A stretch of DNA of 64,000 nt from Tetragonia tetragonoides (Eukaryota; Streptophyta; Magnoliopsida; Caryophyllales; Aizoaceae), in NCBI GenBank assembly GCA_038025085.1, contig CM076142.1:967501-1031500 (forward strand), read 5' to 3'. This document shows, in pieces, positions 47,510-59,565 of this stretch. The position numbers were made by a program, and so were the translations under genes. Each line of letters starts with the position of its first letter. The stretch's first letter is position 1. Below the pieces are notes generated by a model. The model saw only the letters and a list, made by a program, of their open reading frames with translations. It was not told where the DNA came from and did no database searches.

Positions 47510-48812
47510 TCACCTTAAACAGAAGTTGGACAGCTTATACACCAATTCACTGCAAAATGACAAGATAGTTATGACCATTACATAGGGGTCAAATCAAATT
47601 TAAAATTGATAGGCACAAAATACAAAACTCATTTCATATGTTGACTTGAAGTATAGAGGGAAAAAGAGTGCCCAACGTAATTTCTTTTGCAGTACTTAAA
47701 GTCACCATTGAACTCACTAATCAAAGAAAGAAAACGATACCAAAATGAGGCCATAGCCTGAATTCCTTAAATTCATATTTCACAAAGTCAATTGACAAAA
47801 TAACACAGAGACAGACGTCACTTTGATACATTGATTCTTCTTTCAGATTTTCTTGTCATGGGTGTGATGAGCTTTGCTTAAATTCAGATATCCATGAACT
47901 GATGAACCCCCCATCTGGTAGTTATATAGTTCTACTCTAAAGCCAGGGAAGCATCCAAAAACAAAGGGTATTGTACCAAGTTTTCTGGAACATAAAGTAT
48001 AAACCAAAGCTTCTATAGCATCTTCGGCTCATATAAGAGTTCAATAGGTCCTAATCCAAATCTACCAATTTAGGCTCCTTGCGTGGCATATATTTTGTCA
48101 TTAACCCTCTGCTGGCAAGGGGTAAGGTTGCGTGCATTTGGTCCTTCCCAGACCTCCCGTGACACGGGATTCTACTCACTTGTTGTTGACTTGTGTGGCA
48201 TTACAAGCCAACATGCCAATAAGGTCCAACTAATGATATTGTCAGACAACAGGGCGAGCCGGGAACACTAAAACCACTCAACATGAGAGCAGACCCTAAA
48301 TCAAATACCATAGTTCAGAAATGGATGGATTGAACTGAATCCCAAGTTCCCAACTGCAAATATGAATATCTGAATTTAATCTTGCTATAGCTATAAGCAA
48401 CACTATAAGATACAAGTCAAAATTCAATGTTAAAGATGCACCTACAAAGCTACAACTAAACCTAGGCTATATTCAACAGCAACATGCTTCAAACATTGTG
48501 CTTTGTAATCAATTAAAATCAAAATCAAAATCAAAATCAAAATCAAAATCACAATCACAATCACAATCACAATCACAATCACATCGATGTTAGCTAGCTT
48601 CATTTCTAACCCAAAATTGCATCACTCAACAAACTAAAGAAACAGAGAAATAAACTAGAGTAAAAAGATGACCTGGAGGTGGGCTTTTCGCAATCAGCAA
48701 CGATGTTGTTGGGCCAACACGGCGTTGCCGGTGAGGAGCTGGAAAGAGAGTGCGCCGGTGCATGCTTTGGAGTGGAAGTACTTGTGCTTAAATCACTTTT
48801 ATTTTTCTCCAA
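47510..48812 (-). promoter_or_regulatory. Leader of the minus-strand RRM gene with possible uORF
   Basis: A donor at 48673|48672 (tccag|gtcatc) and an acceptor before 47549 (ttttgcag) would splice a leader exon to the first coding exon. If transcription starts above 48812, the leader has an ATG at 48812 opening a Ser/Thr-rich frame (MEKNKSDLSTSTSTPKHAPA...). After splicing it reads to TGA at 47512-47510, one codon before the main ATG and in the same frame. This would be a ~60-codon upstream ORF able to dampen translation. The transcription start is not known. Confidence 0.4.
48514..48583. repeat. Hexanucleotide microsatellite (AAAATC)n/(ACAATC)n
   Basis: About five units of aaaatc followed by about six units of acaatc, without interruption. 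It sits in the leader intron of the minus-strand RRM gene. Confidence 0.9.
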
Positions 48813-48821
48813 TTAAAAAAA

Positions 48822-49946
48822 GGATTTTTTGTGCGGAACTACCTTGTTTGGAGTGTCATTTGTGACTTACTACCTTAAAAGTTTTTTTTTGTGGGGAACT
48901 ACCTTAGAAAGCCAAAAAGTTTGTTGACCACTACCCTTGACCATATTTTCGGGTATAATTTTCTTAAAACCCCAAAATACCCTCACATGTTCACTTAAGC
49001 TCTCATTCTCTCTCTCCTATCTCTCACCTCCATTGCCATTGTCAAGCTGGCTGGTGGCCGTGTTCTTATTACGCCGGCGACGGGAGACCGTTTCCCACTC
49101 TTCCTCATTACCATCCTGCACGGCTTTCTCTTTCACATGGGTGGGCTGTTCTCAATCTTAAATTTGTGTATTGAATTTGCAGAAGTCACCTGAATGGCCA
49201 ATGTTATTGCAAAAAATACAGAATCTTGGTGCTTCAATAATTTCAATTTTCTGCTTTAATCCCCCAATCCAAATAAACTCAGGTAGTTTATTGATTAATT
49301 TGCGAAATATGATCTTGGTGATTCTCGTTGTTATGATCTTCAATTTCACAATTTGTTTATCAAGATGCCAGAAAAATGTGACTTTTTTTTATTATTTTTT
49401 AAAAAAAATCTCAGGGTGCAAAAGCAGGGGAGAATAATGAGGAATTGGCTGATCAAAGGAGTTCAACAGGGAGTCCATTGAGGAGCTTTGAGAGTACATG
49501 GGCATCAAGTTCAACAACAACATCGAAGTCGAAATCGACTACAACATCCACATCGAATTCGAAATCAGCTTCTGCATCATCATCAAACTCGAAATCGATA
49601 TTAAGTTCAAGAAAGTCGCTAATCCCACTTCGATTGAGCTTAGAGAAAGCGCATCTGATTAGCCAAATTAGTTAAATTAAACACGATGGAATTAAGATGT
49701 TTTAGAGCATAGTTGATTATTGACAATGGCAATGGAGGTGAGAGATAGGAGAGAGAGAATGAGGGCTTAAGTAAACATGTGAGGGTATTTTGGGATTTTA
49801 AGAAAATTATACCCGAAAATATGGTCAAGGGTAGTGGTCAACAAACTTTTTGGCTTTCTAAGGTAGTTCCCCACAAAAAAAAAAAACTTTTAAGGTAGTA
49901 AGTCACAAATGACACCCCAAACAAGGTAGTTCCGCACAAAAAATCC
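48822..49946. mobile_element. Mutator-like element, long inverted ends, 9 bp TSD
   Basis: The left terminus starts GGATTTTTTGTGCGGAACTA and the right terminus is its inverse. The inverted repeats run 48822-49045 and 49720-49946, about 225 bp each and nearly identical. A perfect 9 bp duplication ttaaaaaaa occurs at 48813-48821 and 49947-49955. Long ends plus 9 bp target duplications define Mutator-like elements (MULEs). The 674 bp interior has no transposase. The minus strand at 49349-49158 encodes KLPEFIWIGG...RFCIFCNNIGHSGDFC, a CX2CX4HX4C zinc knuckle of the kind in plant retroelement gag-like proteins. The plus strand has a Ser/Thr/Lys-rich frame (49445-49675). Captured sequence would make this a Pack-MULE-like element. 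Near-identical ends imply a recent insertion. Confidence 0.9.
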
Positions 49947-49956
49947 TTAAAAAAAC

Positions 49957-52130
49957 ACCAAACTTTTTATTTACTCATTGTTAAAATAATTAATAAATAG
50001 CATTCAAAAAAATATATATATAAAAAACTAAATACCATCTCACCAAACAAATAAAAAATAAAATTACACATGAGAAAGTAGATTAAAGAACACAAGCAAT
50101 AAAATTAGGTTATAGTCTATAAAAAAATCATCATTAAATGAGATAATTTGGTTATTATCAAAGCTATTAAAGGAGAAAGGATTATTTGTTTGGAAATTAA
50201 CAACATATTGTTGACACTATAAAATATCTACATTTTGTTACAATGTTGAGGTTTTTCGTTATTTTGCCAATGCTAATATTATGACATATATTTTTTTTTT
50301 CTAATGCAATATAATTGTGATTTCCTTTATTTTGGATTGGGTTCTTTCAGTCCGTCACCTTAATCAAATATTTTAAATAGGCAAAAAGATAGACCGAAGT
50401 ACATTTTGTCAAAAACATCTAATGAAGCATCAAAGCGATTAGCACAATAGTCACTTATTGCAAATATCACCGTAAATAATAATTTAATAGGTATGAATAG
50501 TATGATTGTCATTTTTTCTCTTTAACCTAAAGCTAAACAACAATATTGTGATATTTTCATAAGATATAAGGTTCAATCTCATTCTTAGTAGGGTAGTTAG
50601 CAACTCACAGCGTGTTGAGTCACACTTTCAGTCTATTTTGAGTAATCTACGTAATTTCCAGAAAACTTAAGGTTTAATCAGCAATGGTGAAAATCTCAAA
50701 AAAATAGATTAAATAATAATAACGTAAACAGTGAAAATAAAATAAAAAAATCAAATGCTTCGTACATCCCATGCCTCAAACAAAGAATAAAAGAACAATA
50801 TATGATCAAACAAGTGAGAATAAATACTCTGATGCCCGATCCCTTTCTCTCTATATCTCTCTCAACTAAGTGCTTAAAATAGAAAACCACACACACTCTA
50901 TCTAATGATAGAAAAAAAAACCCACCTATTTTAATCTAATGGTGGATTTTTGGAGAACAACCTCGACTGTTGTTTTTAGAACAACATATCGAGGATCTGC
51001 TCTCGTTAGCCTTTTTAATTCTCAAGTATAATAAACTATACCGTCCTGCAAAAGCCTTTTGAGCTTGAGTCTTTCTGGGACTTGAACAATTGTTTGTCAT
51101 TCCAAGTTATTGTGAACGCGCACCAACAGAAGAGTTTTCAATGTTTTAGATAGTAATATTGTTTACTTTTAACATAGACACAACAATGAATATGAGACAG
51201 TCTTACCGTAACGTTTGACGAGACGACGATAACTTTTTAACGAAGTAAGGGGCACTTCCCATAATAAGTGATTCCTATATTTTTAAATCGTGAGTTGGTG
51301 ACCCAATTTTTTAGCGAGTTGGTCTCACGCAATATTTGTTTTAAGGTAGAGTACATAATAAAAGATAAAAAATAGTGAGAGATGACTCTTATATAGTAGT
51401 ACGCACAAATTATGAGACGACCTCAAATATGAGATCTGTAATGAAAACGTGATATAAAAAATGTGACACGTAAGGATAAAAAGTGATACTCATTGACAAA
51501 AAAATATTTGGTCGTTTCGTATGATAAATGTCTGCTAGAATGACCTTGTTTGGTTGGATGTAAAACAGCTTGGGAAGTTTAAGTTCCATGTAAGTTGTTT
51601 AAAGTTCATTGTTTGGTTCATCAACTTCCTTGGAAGTGGAACTTCCCTATGTAACTTACTTCCTATGAAACATGGGAAGTTGCTTACCTAGGGGGGCTAG
51701 ATAAATGGAACTTCCCATGCTTCTCCACCCAAATTACACATTTGCCCATAAAAAGCTCATATAAATAAATGAGGATAACTATATTATTTTGCATTTCTTC
51801 CAAGGAACTCCATTTTATCAACCAAACAATATGAATTTTAACTTACCTATGTAATTTCCATGGATTAATCACATGAACCAAACAAGGCCTAAGTATTTCC
51901 ACAAAATACATATTGTTCATGTTTTTCTTTATTTTCGCCAAAAAATAAGACGCCCTATCAAAGCCGCGTTTTTATTAAAAGAAAAAGAAAGGAAAAAGCT
52001 CGTATCAATAAAGAAAAACAAAGAAAAACACGTTCAGAGGCTGATAAATGCGTCCAGACGACTAAAAACGCGTAATAAGTGAAAAATGCGTCGATACAGA
52101 TAAAACACTGTAAGACAGAGGAAAACGCGT
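49957..52130. other. AT-rich intergenic region
   Basis: No coding gene seen. It contains the MITE-like element at 51542-51889 and, at 51950-52150, several acgcgtt / aatgcgtc words just before the CT-rich leader at 52230-52320. Confidence 0.4.
51542..51889. mobile_element. Tourist-like MITE, second copy
   Basis: Ends gaccttgtttggttgg and ccaaacaaggcc (inverted) match the family at 61614-62013, including the internal acttacctag/ctaggggggct block. The left terminal G is followed by A where the family has G, and the flanking trinucleotides (aat / taa) do not match, so this is an older or damaged copy. Confidence 0.7.
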
Positions 52131-52141
52131 TCGTATAACCA

Positions 52142-52147
52142 CACGTG
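52142..52147 (+). promoter_or_regulatory. G-box CACGTG
   Basis: A palindromic CACGTG core in the context ccacacgtggac, about 120 bp before the ATG at 52264 and upstream of a CT-rich leader. This is the classic bZIP/bHLH site; function is not shown. Confidence 0.4.
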
Positions 52148-52263
52148 GACAAAGAAAAATCATATTCGATATGTACTGCAGTCTTCCGTTAGCTCTTCAT
52201 TTAAAACTCCCGCAAAACTATTCACCCCCTCCCTCGCTCTCTCATTCTCTCTCCTCTCCGAAG

Positions 52264-53179
52264 ATGGATGAATTTCGATCCCTGAGTTTGCATATCAAGG
52301 GTTGTCTCTCTCTCTCTCTCTCACAATTCTCTCTCATCCAACTTTTTTTTTTCGAAAATATGTCTCTTATTCTTTCTGTTTCTGTTTTTCTTTGATTTCT
52401 GAACCTGTTCAAATGTAATCGGTTACAATTTGGGAATTACGATTGTTCATGAAGTACTCAATTTTCAAGTGACATCAGGTATTAGTAAAAGCTTATTAAG
52501 TCTAATTAAGTTCTTTGTCTTTATTTCTCCCCTAACTATTTGTGCCTGATGTTTGTTTAACGTTGTTGCCAAATGAATTAACTTGTTTAATTGTGTTTAC
52601 GGGGTTGGGGACTGGGGGGATTGAAAGATTGAACTTGATGGATTAGGGTTAACTTACAAACCCTAAATTGTTTTAAGCCTAAAATTAATGATTCATTATT
52701 TTTGGGATTACATGAAATTAATCAGAAGCTTTCTAGGGTTTGATTCTTTGAAATTAAGTTCATTTTATTTGGATTTTTATTGTGGGGGGTACGGGGTTGG
52801 GGTTGGGGTTGGGGTTGGGGTTGGGTGGGGATTATTAAGTTGCTGCCAAAATAAATATATATGTGTCAGTAGTTGAATAACTAACTAGAGCTCAAATGCT
52901 ATAATTAGTGGGATTCTCAATGATTTTCTTTCTGTAGAGATATGAGCTTTCATGAAGTTGCCAATTTCTGGACATGTTTAATTAGCAGTATATGGGTTAA
53001 AGGTTGCCAAGATTTCTTTCATTTTGGATGTTGTTCATTTTTGAGCACGGATTTGCTAAGTCTTTCTGATTTGTGTTATTGCTTTGCAGATCAAGTGTCC
53101 GATCAAAGTTGCCCAAAATATAGGGTTTATGAGCTTCTTATTAAGGACATCATTGATGCATCCCTTGAAGGGGTCAATG
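52264..53179 (+). other. 5' exons of an unidentified gene or pseudogene
   Basis: Exon 52264-52300 reads MDEFRSLSLHIK. The in-phase exon 53090-53179 (acceptor gctttgcag, donor aatg|gtaa) reads DQVSDQSCPKYRVYELLIKD and then IIDASLEGVNG. The CT-rich leader and G-box upstream look like a real promoter. I do not recognise the family. No convincing continuation follows, because the next coding-like pieces are UFL1-derived. It may be a live short gene, a truncated gene or a chimera. Confidence 0.4.
52793..52830 (+). repeat. (GGGGTT)n G-rich tract
   Basis: Six or so GGGGTT units with a GGGTGGGG end, in a putative intron. Four or more G4 runs could form a G-quadruplex. A shorter relative occurs at 57135-57159 in a duplicated context (gattgaacttgatggatta nearby in both), so the tract predates the duplication. 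Confidence 0.8.
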
Positions 53180-53390
53180 GTAAAAAAGTTCCTCCTTCTC
53201 TTTATAATTTTATTGTTTATCTATTTTGTTTATCCATAAAGTATTTCCTTAAGATTATAGTTTGGTTAAATTAGGCCCAAAAGTTTGTTTTTGACGGATT
53301 TGTGGTGTTGTGTACGACTTGATAATGATATAGTTGAATCAAATTGATGATCCATTTCGTTCTCAAATGACTTGATAACTTCACTAAAGG

Positions 53391-54070
53391 TATGGATGGT
53401 CAGGAAACGATCCTTAAACCCTTGGCAACTTGGCAAGCCATTTGAGACCTTTGCTGCTCACTTCATGGAATGAAAGAAGCAAGACAATGCTAGCAGAAAA
53501 TTCAGATAGGATGGATGTGCTTGATAATTTGCAAAAGAAGCATGATGAGGTTAGCATTATCATATGCTTGCTGGAAAAATGGAAAAAGAAAAGTTAAGCG
53601 TCATCTTCTCATGCTTTCTCATTGCTTTAACCAAGCTGCTTTTTTAGGGGCTATTATGTTGTGTAGTACGCCTTACACATACCATACCCTGTATTTAATC
53701 TGCACTCTGCCTTTTCCAGGTTAATTTAAATATGCAGCTCTATTAAAAAGCGTTGAACTTGTTGGAGGATGACTGAGTTCAGATCCTCTCCATTTCCTGG
53801 GCTTTATTGGCTGACATGTTCTTGTTTAGCTTGGTGTGTTACTGACTATTAGTGCTTTTTTGTTCAAATCTACCAGCACAGTTGTTCATTAATTTGTCTT
53901 GAGGCTTTATTTAATTATTTTTATTTAGATTGGATAAGATTCACTTAATGTAGGGATTTTTCTTCTTCTGAATTTAGGATGTTTTCAACAAATTGAAGGA
54001 AGGAATTGCAATAGAAGAATCTCAAAACACAGAGCATGTTGCTCTCAGTTCTGGGAAAAGACATTCACTG
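53391..54070 (+). pseudogene. UFL1-like C-terminal exon fragments, copy 1
   Basis: 53391-53550 reads, with one 5 bp insertion, TILKPLA/SHLRPLLLTSWNER.../LAENSDRM. 53978-54070 reads DVFNKLKEGIAIEESQNTEH ahead of a good donor. Both match C-terminal segments of plant E3 UFM1-protein ligase 1 (the LYEKALDLFEDD ... NGIEVEENQNPESVSL part), and both have relatives at 59566-60320. The LYEKAL exon is broken by a stop (about 53740). Not functional. Confidence 0.65.
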
Positions 54071-54189
54071 GTATGTAACCTTACTGTTGGGTTTATGTAG
54101 GATTAACATTTAGGGCACTAGAGCTCTTCCTTTCCTTTTCTTTTTTTCAAATAAATTTTTTTTTAGTATGTGATAATTTATTTTTAATA

Positions 54190-54760
54190 AATAATGAAAC
54201 ATCAGTGCTCATCTCTCTAATCCTGTTTCCCCCTTTCTCCCTTCCCAATTATTTGCCATTTTCATTTCCATGGTTTTCCAGTTGGTATTTGCAGTAAATC
54301 CTGTGTCATCAGACAACTGGGCAATAAGATGATGGTCGGGAAAAAGACACTTGGGAGTGTATGGATGATGCCAGGTACTTTTTGATTCCCAAGAAGTGCG
54401 AAAAACGAGCATAACTTTCTCAACTGATAAAAATTCTTCCAATCTGACATCTTTTGCTGGAGGTTAGTATGGATACTTTTGTTGTCTTTTCATCTTTCAG
54501 TCGTCAATTGTTTTTTTCCTATTCTTTCTGTCACAGTTGAGTTCAATACGAGTACCAGTAATATAGCCGATGAGAAAGGTATTGTGTTGGCTTACAGGAG
54601 TCACATCAAGTCAGAATGCATTGGCTGGGTCTGACCACTGGAAGCATCCAAAATCTAAGGGTTAGTTTGGCAATGCTTGGTACTAATTTGTGTTGCATTG
54701 TGTTTTTCTCTAATATAGCTGTTTACTTGTTATTGAATTGGTCTTAGGTTCTGAGAGGGC
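54190..54760 (+). repeat. Acidic-exon module, copy 1
   Basis: Blocks tcagacaactgggcaat, gattcccaagaagtgc and catcaagtcagaatgcat, and the tail gttattgaattggtcttagg, match 62860-63960 in the same order. The 55510-56170 copy shares the aagaagtgc and gtcacatcaagtcagaatgc parts. The encoded family is unidentified. Confidence 0.6.
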
Positions 54761-54852
54761 GTGAAGCAGATATTGAAGCACATATGTGATGTTTTTGCAC
54801 CCCCAAAATCTAAAGTCTTATCTGGTTCCATGAAAAACCAGCCTTTGCCTTA

Positions 54853-55158
54853 CTACAACAAACTTCTAAACACTGACAAAAGACTTGCAGTTAACTCAGG
54901 TTTTGGCAAATAACCACCAGAGTACATCCTCTTGAACACATCAATGGCTTGGACGAAACACCCATTTTGGATATAGCAATTAATCATGGAATTCCAAGAG
55001 ATTTGGTCTCTATGAGGCATTTCGTCGAACACTTGGCGTGCATACATGACGTTGCAGAATTTAGCATACATGGTGACGAGGGAGTTTGATACGACAACGT
55101 CACCAGAGGATCTGGTGAAAATTGTTTCTGCTCCAAATGTCATGGTAACTTGTGTTTG
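54853..55158 (-). pseudogene. PPR protein fragment
   Basis: The minus strand reads VVVSNSLVTMYAKFCNVMYA, then RQVFDEMPHRDQISWNSMIN and CYIQNGCFVQAIDVFKRMY. This is the repeat pattern of plant PLS-class pentatricopeptide (PPR) proteins, which bind organelle RNA. Only about two repeats are present, followed by a stop, and the sequence before residue ~33 of the open frame is unrelated. It sits antisense between UFL1-like fragments and is a relic. Confidence 0.75.
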
Positions 55159-55509
55159 GATGATTTGTCCTGTTGTTGCTTCATTTTCTTTTTTGTTTTC
55201 CTCTTTCCTCCAAAAGGTATCCCCATAGGACCCCATTAAAACGAAAAAGAGCACGGACTAATAATGAATGGGCAAGAATTTATAAGAGGAATTCTGCTGT
55301 TTGTTTATTTTTTGTTTGCAAGCTCAGTCCAAGCTGGCCTATAGATTTTTGTTAGGTCACTCCATCCTGGTTAGGTCTAATTGTTAATCTGTAACTTGCA
55401 AGTGAAATCCTAACTCCTTTTATGTCACATTAATACTGAATATGACATATGCTCAGTGTAATATTCCTTGTCCATATATCAGATAGATAGACTAATGAAG
55501 AGTAGTTTT

Positions 55510-56170
55510 CTAAGAAGTGCCAGCACAATGCATATCTTCCACAACTGATAATAACTTTTACAATTTGATTTGATATCTCTCTTGCTGGTGGTTAGTATGA
55601 ACGCTTTTGCAGCACGAGAGTTAGTCATTTATCTTCAAGATTTAAAATGCTTTGCTTTTTTTCCCCCCTCTGAACAGAATGAAGGAGACAGTGACGAATG
55701 TGCAGACTAGAAAGATGTATGCCCCAGTTTACGAGCGCCTGTGATGTAGCCGATGAGAAAGGTGTTGAGGTGGATGATGATTCATACGATAATACTGAGG
55801 CATAATCATTTGATCAAGACATATGTTGGTGGATAGCCTACATCAGTGACCAAAACATGCAAAATCATGATGAGGTATTATAACAAAAAAAAATTGATTA
55901 TGTTGTTTCGATGTTGTAATTTATATTTTTCCTTTAATAATCTGGCTTATATCCAAAATCAAACTCTCAAAAAACTTTATTCTGGCAATAGATTGTGATC
56001 CCATCCCTTGACCTCTTGACTTGTAGGAGCAAGATCCCTTTATGTCTGGTGAACCTGATACGTATGACAAATATGATCTCACTTCTGTTTGGGATTTCAG
56101 AAGTCACATCAAGTCAGAATGCATGGGCTACGCCTCATCACTGAAAGTAATGGAAATCTAAGAGTTAGTT
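55510..56170 (+). repeat. Acidic-exon module, copy 2
   Basis: About 55700-55800 reads CDVADEKGVEVDDDSYDNTE, then a stop. 56030-56160 reads EQDPFMSGEPDTYDKYDLTS and a 'RSHIKSECMGYAS' equivalent. Both match the better copy at 63226-63850. Stops and indels break the frame. Confidence 0.6.
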
Positions 56171-57409
56171 TGAAATGCCTGGTAGTATTTTGTGTTGCAT
56201 TTTGCTGTTCTCTATACTCCTATAACTGTTGACTTGGTGTTGAGATGCCTTGGGTTTCGTATCTCAAAAGAGTTTAATTATAAATTGGTATTACTAGCCA
56301 ATGATTGCCTGCAGATTCTGTACTCTACATAGCCTCCGACCATACTCTAACTCTCGGTCATCTTGACAAACAGGTCAACAAAATTGAAGTTCAATATGAC
56401 AAACTGCAAAACAAGTTGCTGTATATTTGCTGAGGGAAAAACTTTGGGATCACATACACAAGTCTATTCAAGGTCATGAAATGGTAAGTACATTACATTA
56501 AGTAAGCTTCAGTCTACAAACAATTGCCCTACTTACTAGTTTACTGTTATTATTGTCTATTATTTAGCCCAACTATGGATAAAGAATTACCAATAAAGCT
56601 CTCCCCACCCCCTTGCCCACCCAAAAAGAACGAAAATAAAGGTGTTATATTATGTGTTTCTTCTCAGTGTTGAGTACAACGTTGATGCTTGAATTTGGTT
56701 TATCTTTTTGTTTCATTTGACTAGTTGTTTATCTTTTTTGTTTCATTTATTGCTTCTGCAGCAACTGTAGACTGGCTATAACTTGTCTACATAATGACAT
56801 GTTTTTCTACAATTGAGTTCAATAAAACTACAAGTTATCAATATTTTGTTTGCTTCCTAGAATCATCATTAGAAATATGGTATACAACTTTGACGTGTTG
56901 CATTCTTGCTGGCAATAGTAAGATTAAGTTATTCATTACTCTTTTATTTTAGTCATGTTGTAGAAGAAATTTGCTTGAGTAATTTATTTTGGAAAACATT
57001 TAAAATTGGTACTTAATGTTTGGATGCGGTTGGGGAGAGGGTTCTGAAAGATTGAAGCTTGATGGATTATGGTTAATGGAAAACATTTCTAGGGTTTAGT
57101 TTTTGAAAACTAAGTTTATTTTTATCTTATAAAGTGGGGGGTTGGGGTTGGGTGGGGGGTTATTAAGTTGCTGAGATATGAAGATGTAAAGATATATGCT
57201 TGTGTCAGTAGTTGAATAACTATGTCATGTGAAATGTAGAGTATTTAGGAGCTGAAGCTTATAGATCATCTAAAAGAGATTGTCAAAGTTGAAGCAGAAA
57301 AGATGTTTTAGTAGCAGACTAGCAGTATATGGGTGAAAGGTTGGCAAGATTCCTTCATTTTGGATGTTCTATTTTTAGTAAAATGGTTTGATTAGCTATA
57401 TTTGATATT

Positions 57410-58240
57410 GATCCAGGAACAGGAAAAGTTACGTCTCGATATACTAGCTGAGGTCAAGAGTATAGGGCGTGTTTTCCTTGATTGATGTTGTTGAAAAGTT
57501 ACTACTAGTGTAGGTGTATAACATGTTGAGAGACAAGCTCAAGCTGTAGAAATCAATGTGAGACTTAAAGAATGCAGTCAGATTTGCACAGATATAAGTG
57601 GGTTCAGAGCATGCTTGAAGAAGGAATGCATATTTGAACGTGATGCTTCTGTGATTCTTTGTTTGTTTGCTTTATTATATTTTTATGCTCGTTCCTTGTC
57701 CTTTATTTGTGTCCCTGTGCGGCCGTGCCCATATGTTTTGTCAGCACTTGTGGTGATAGCTTGGGGTGACAGCTTGTGATCCTTGTGTGTCATGCTTCTT
57801 ATCAGCATACATGTTATTGGGTTCTGATTGTTGGTTTTCAGCACTTATTGTCGGGGAGTTCTATGTGCTTAGTGATGGCTTTGTCAAGGTATGAGATATC
57901 AACCCTTTGAAGAGAATTTGTCTTGATTTGTTTGAGTTTTTGAGCTACTTACATGCTCTTTTGTTCATTCTATGCAAGCTTTAGTATATGAAAGTTATTA
58001 ATAAAAGCTGCTGATTTGTGAATTTACAGTTTTACACATCTTGCTGTCTAGGATGTCATCACTAGACTGGCGAAGGAGATGCATACCTAAGTAGGAAATG
58101 ATTTTGGTAGGTTTATCTCAGTCAAAGGATACCAGTATTGAGAGTGGAAGTAAATCAGGCATGGAGAAAGGTCCGAAGAAGAAGAAGAAAGGAAGATTTT
58201 GCGGGAATACGAGGAATGCTCCTGACCTCCCGCTGAAAGT
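57410..58240 (+). pseudogene. UFL1-like middle-exon fragments, first array
   Basis: Pieces in order: 57558-57600 (RLKECSQICTDI; UFL1 has RLQECSQIALAEL), about 57840-57888 (VGEFYVLSDGFVK before a donor; UFL1 GDFYVLSSSFMKD), 58052-58088 (DVITRLAKEMHT), and 58110-58200 (LSQSKDTSIESGSKSGMEKG, Lys-rich). Collinear with a UFL1 gene but interrupted and incomplete. The 5' UFL1 domain is absent. Confidence 0.65.
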
Positions 58241-59261
58241 GATCTCGATAATCAATAACATAATAAAGTAATCTCGATAATAAAATTCTGTTAGTACTTA
58301 GGTCATTGTAACATAGTATTAAATGACTTCCATATTTCTGTTGCTCTCGGGCTGTAGCCAAGTTGCTCTTCCACATTTGTCAAAGAGCATTTTGCGTGTT
58401 ACATTTAAACTGTCTAGTGGATCTTTGTAGATTTCTATTTGGAGCATGCTTAAAGAAGGAGGCATATGTAAAAGTTGTTGTTTCTGTGATTGTTAGCTTG
58501 TTCGTTTTATCATTATATTTATGCTCCTTCTTTGTCCTTCCTTTTGCTCAGTGAATGGCTACAGGATTGATTCCCTGACAGTACTGCCCACATGATTTGG
58601 CTCTCAAGATGCGTCAAAGCTTGTCTCCCTGTGCCCATCTGCAGTGTTCATTCTGCACTTAAGGTGGCAGCTTGTAGGCCTTGGTGTATGTCATGCTTCT
58701 TTCATTTATTGAGTTGTGATTGTTGGTTCAATCCAACAGAACACTTGTTCGGGGGTCGTATGTACTTAGGGATGGCTTTGTCAAGGTATGAGATATGAAC
58801 CCTTTGAACAGAATTTGTGATTTTGTTTGAGATTTTGAGCTACAGACAAGCTCCATTGCATTGTTCATTGTATGCAAGCTTTAATCTGTTGTAACCTACT
58901 GATGAAGCTGCTGATTTGTGAATTTATACATGTTGCTGGTTCTGTACGTTCCAGTGCCAAAGCAGGTGATGAAAAGGTTCGGACCAAGGAAGGCAAAGTT
59001 GGAAGTGATTTAGGTAGGTTATCTCAGTCAACTGATACCAGAATTGAGAGTGGAAGTAGATCAGGCTTGGAGAGAAGCTCGAAGAAGAAGAAAGGAAAAC
59101 CTAACAAGAATATTAGGAGTGCTGCCGCTGAAAGTGATCTGCATAATCAAGAACTTATACCCACCAAGTCTGAGAAAAACCAGAGAAAGGGCGGGGGCAC
59201 TTGAGTCACTTCAGTATCATGGTTTCAGAGTCAAAAATATCAAAAGAGGCCAGTGGTGTTG

Positions 59262-59565
59262 TTCCTTCAGGATTGGATAGCTAACAAGATTTTCACTCTG
59301 GTGGCTGGTGGCTGGTGCCCAAGTCCGAAGAGCAAGGTTAGCAATGTACCTTGTACGTCATCTTTATGATCATTGTCTGTTATACTTATCATGATTGATA
59401 TCTGGTGTTACTTCAGTATAGGTGGATAGCTAACAAGATTTTCACTCTGGTGACTGGTGCCCAAGTCCGAAGAGCAAGGTTAGCAATGTATCTTGTACGT
59501 CATCGTTATGATCATTGTCTGTTGTACTTATCATGATTGATATCAGTTGTTAGTTCACTATAGGG
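59262..59565 (+). repeat. Tandem duplication of one UFL1-like exon, ~145 bp x2
   Basis: ggatagctaacaagattttc ... gaagagcaaggttagcaatg ... tatcatgattgatatc occurs twice back to back (about 59270-59415 and 59420-59562). The first copy has an extra gctggtg. The duplicated exon encodes WIANKIFTLVTGAQVRRAR in each. Confidence 0.8.

Noticed and set aside
48514..48583. CRISPR-like periodicity
   Set aside because: A plain hexanucleotide microsatellite without spacers, in a plant genome.
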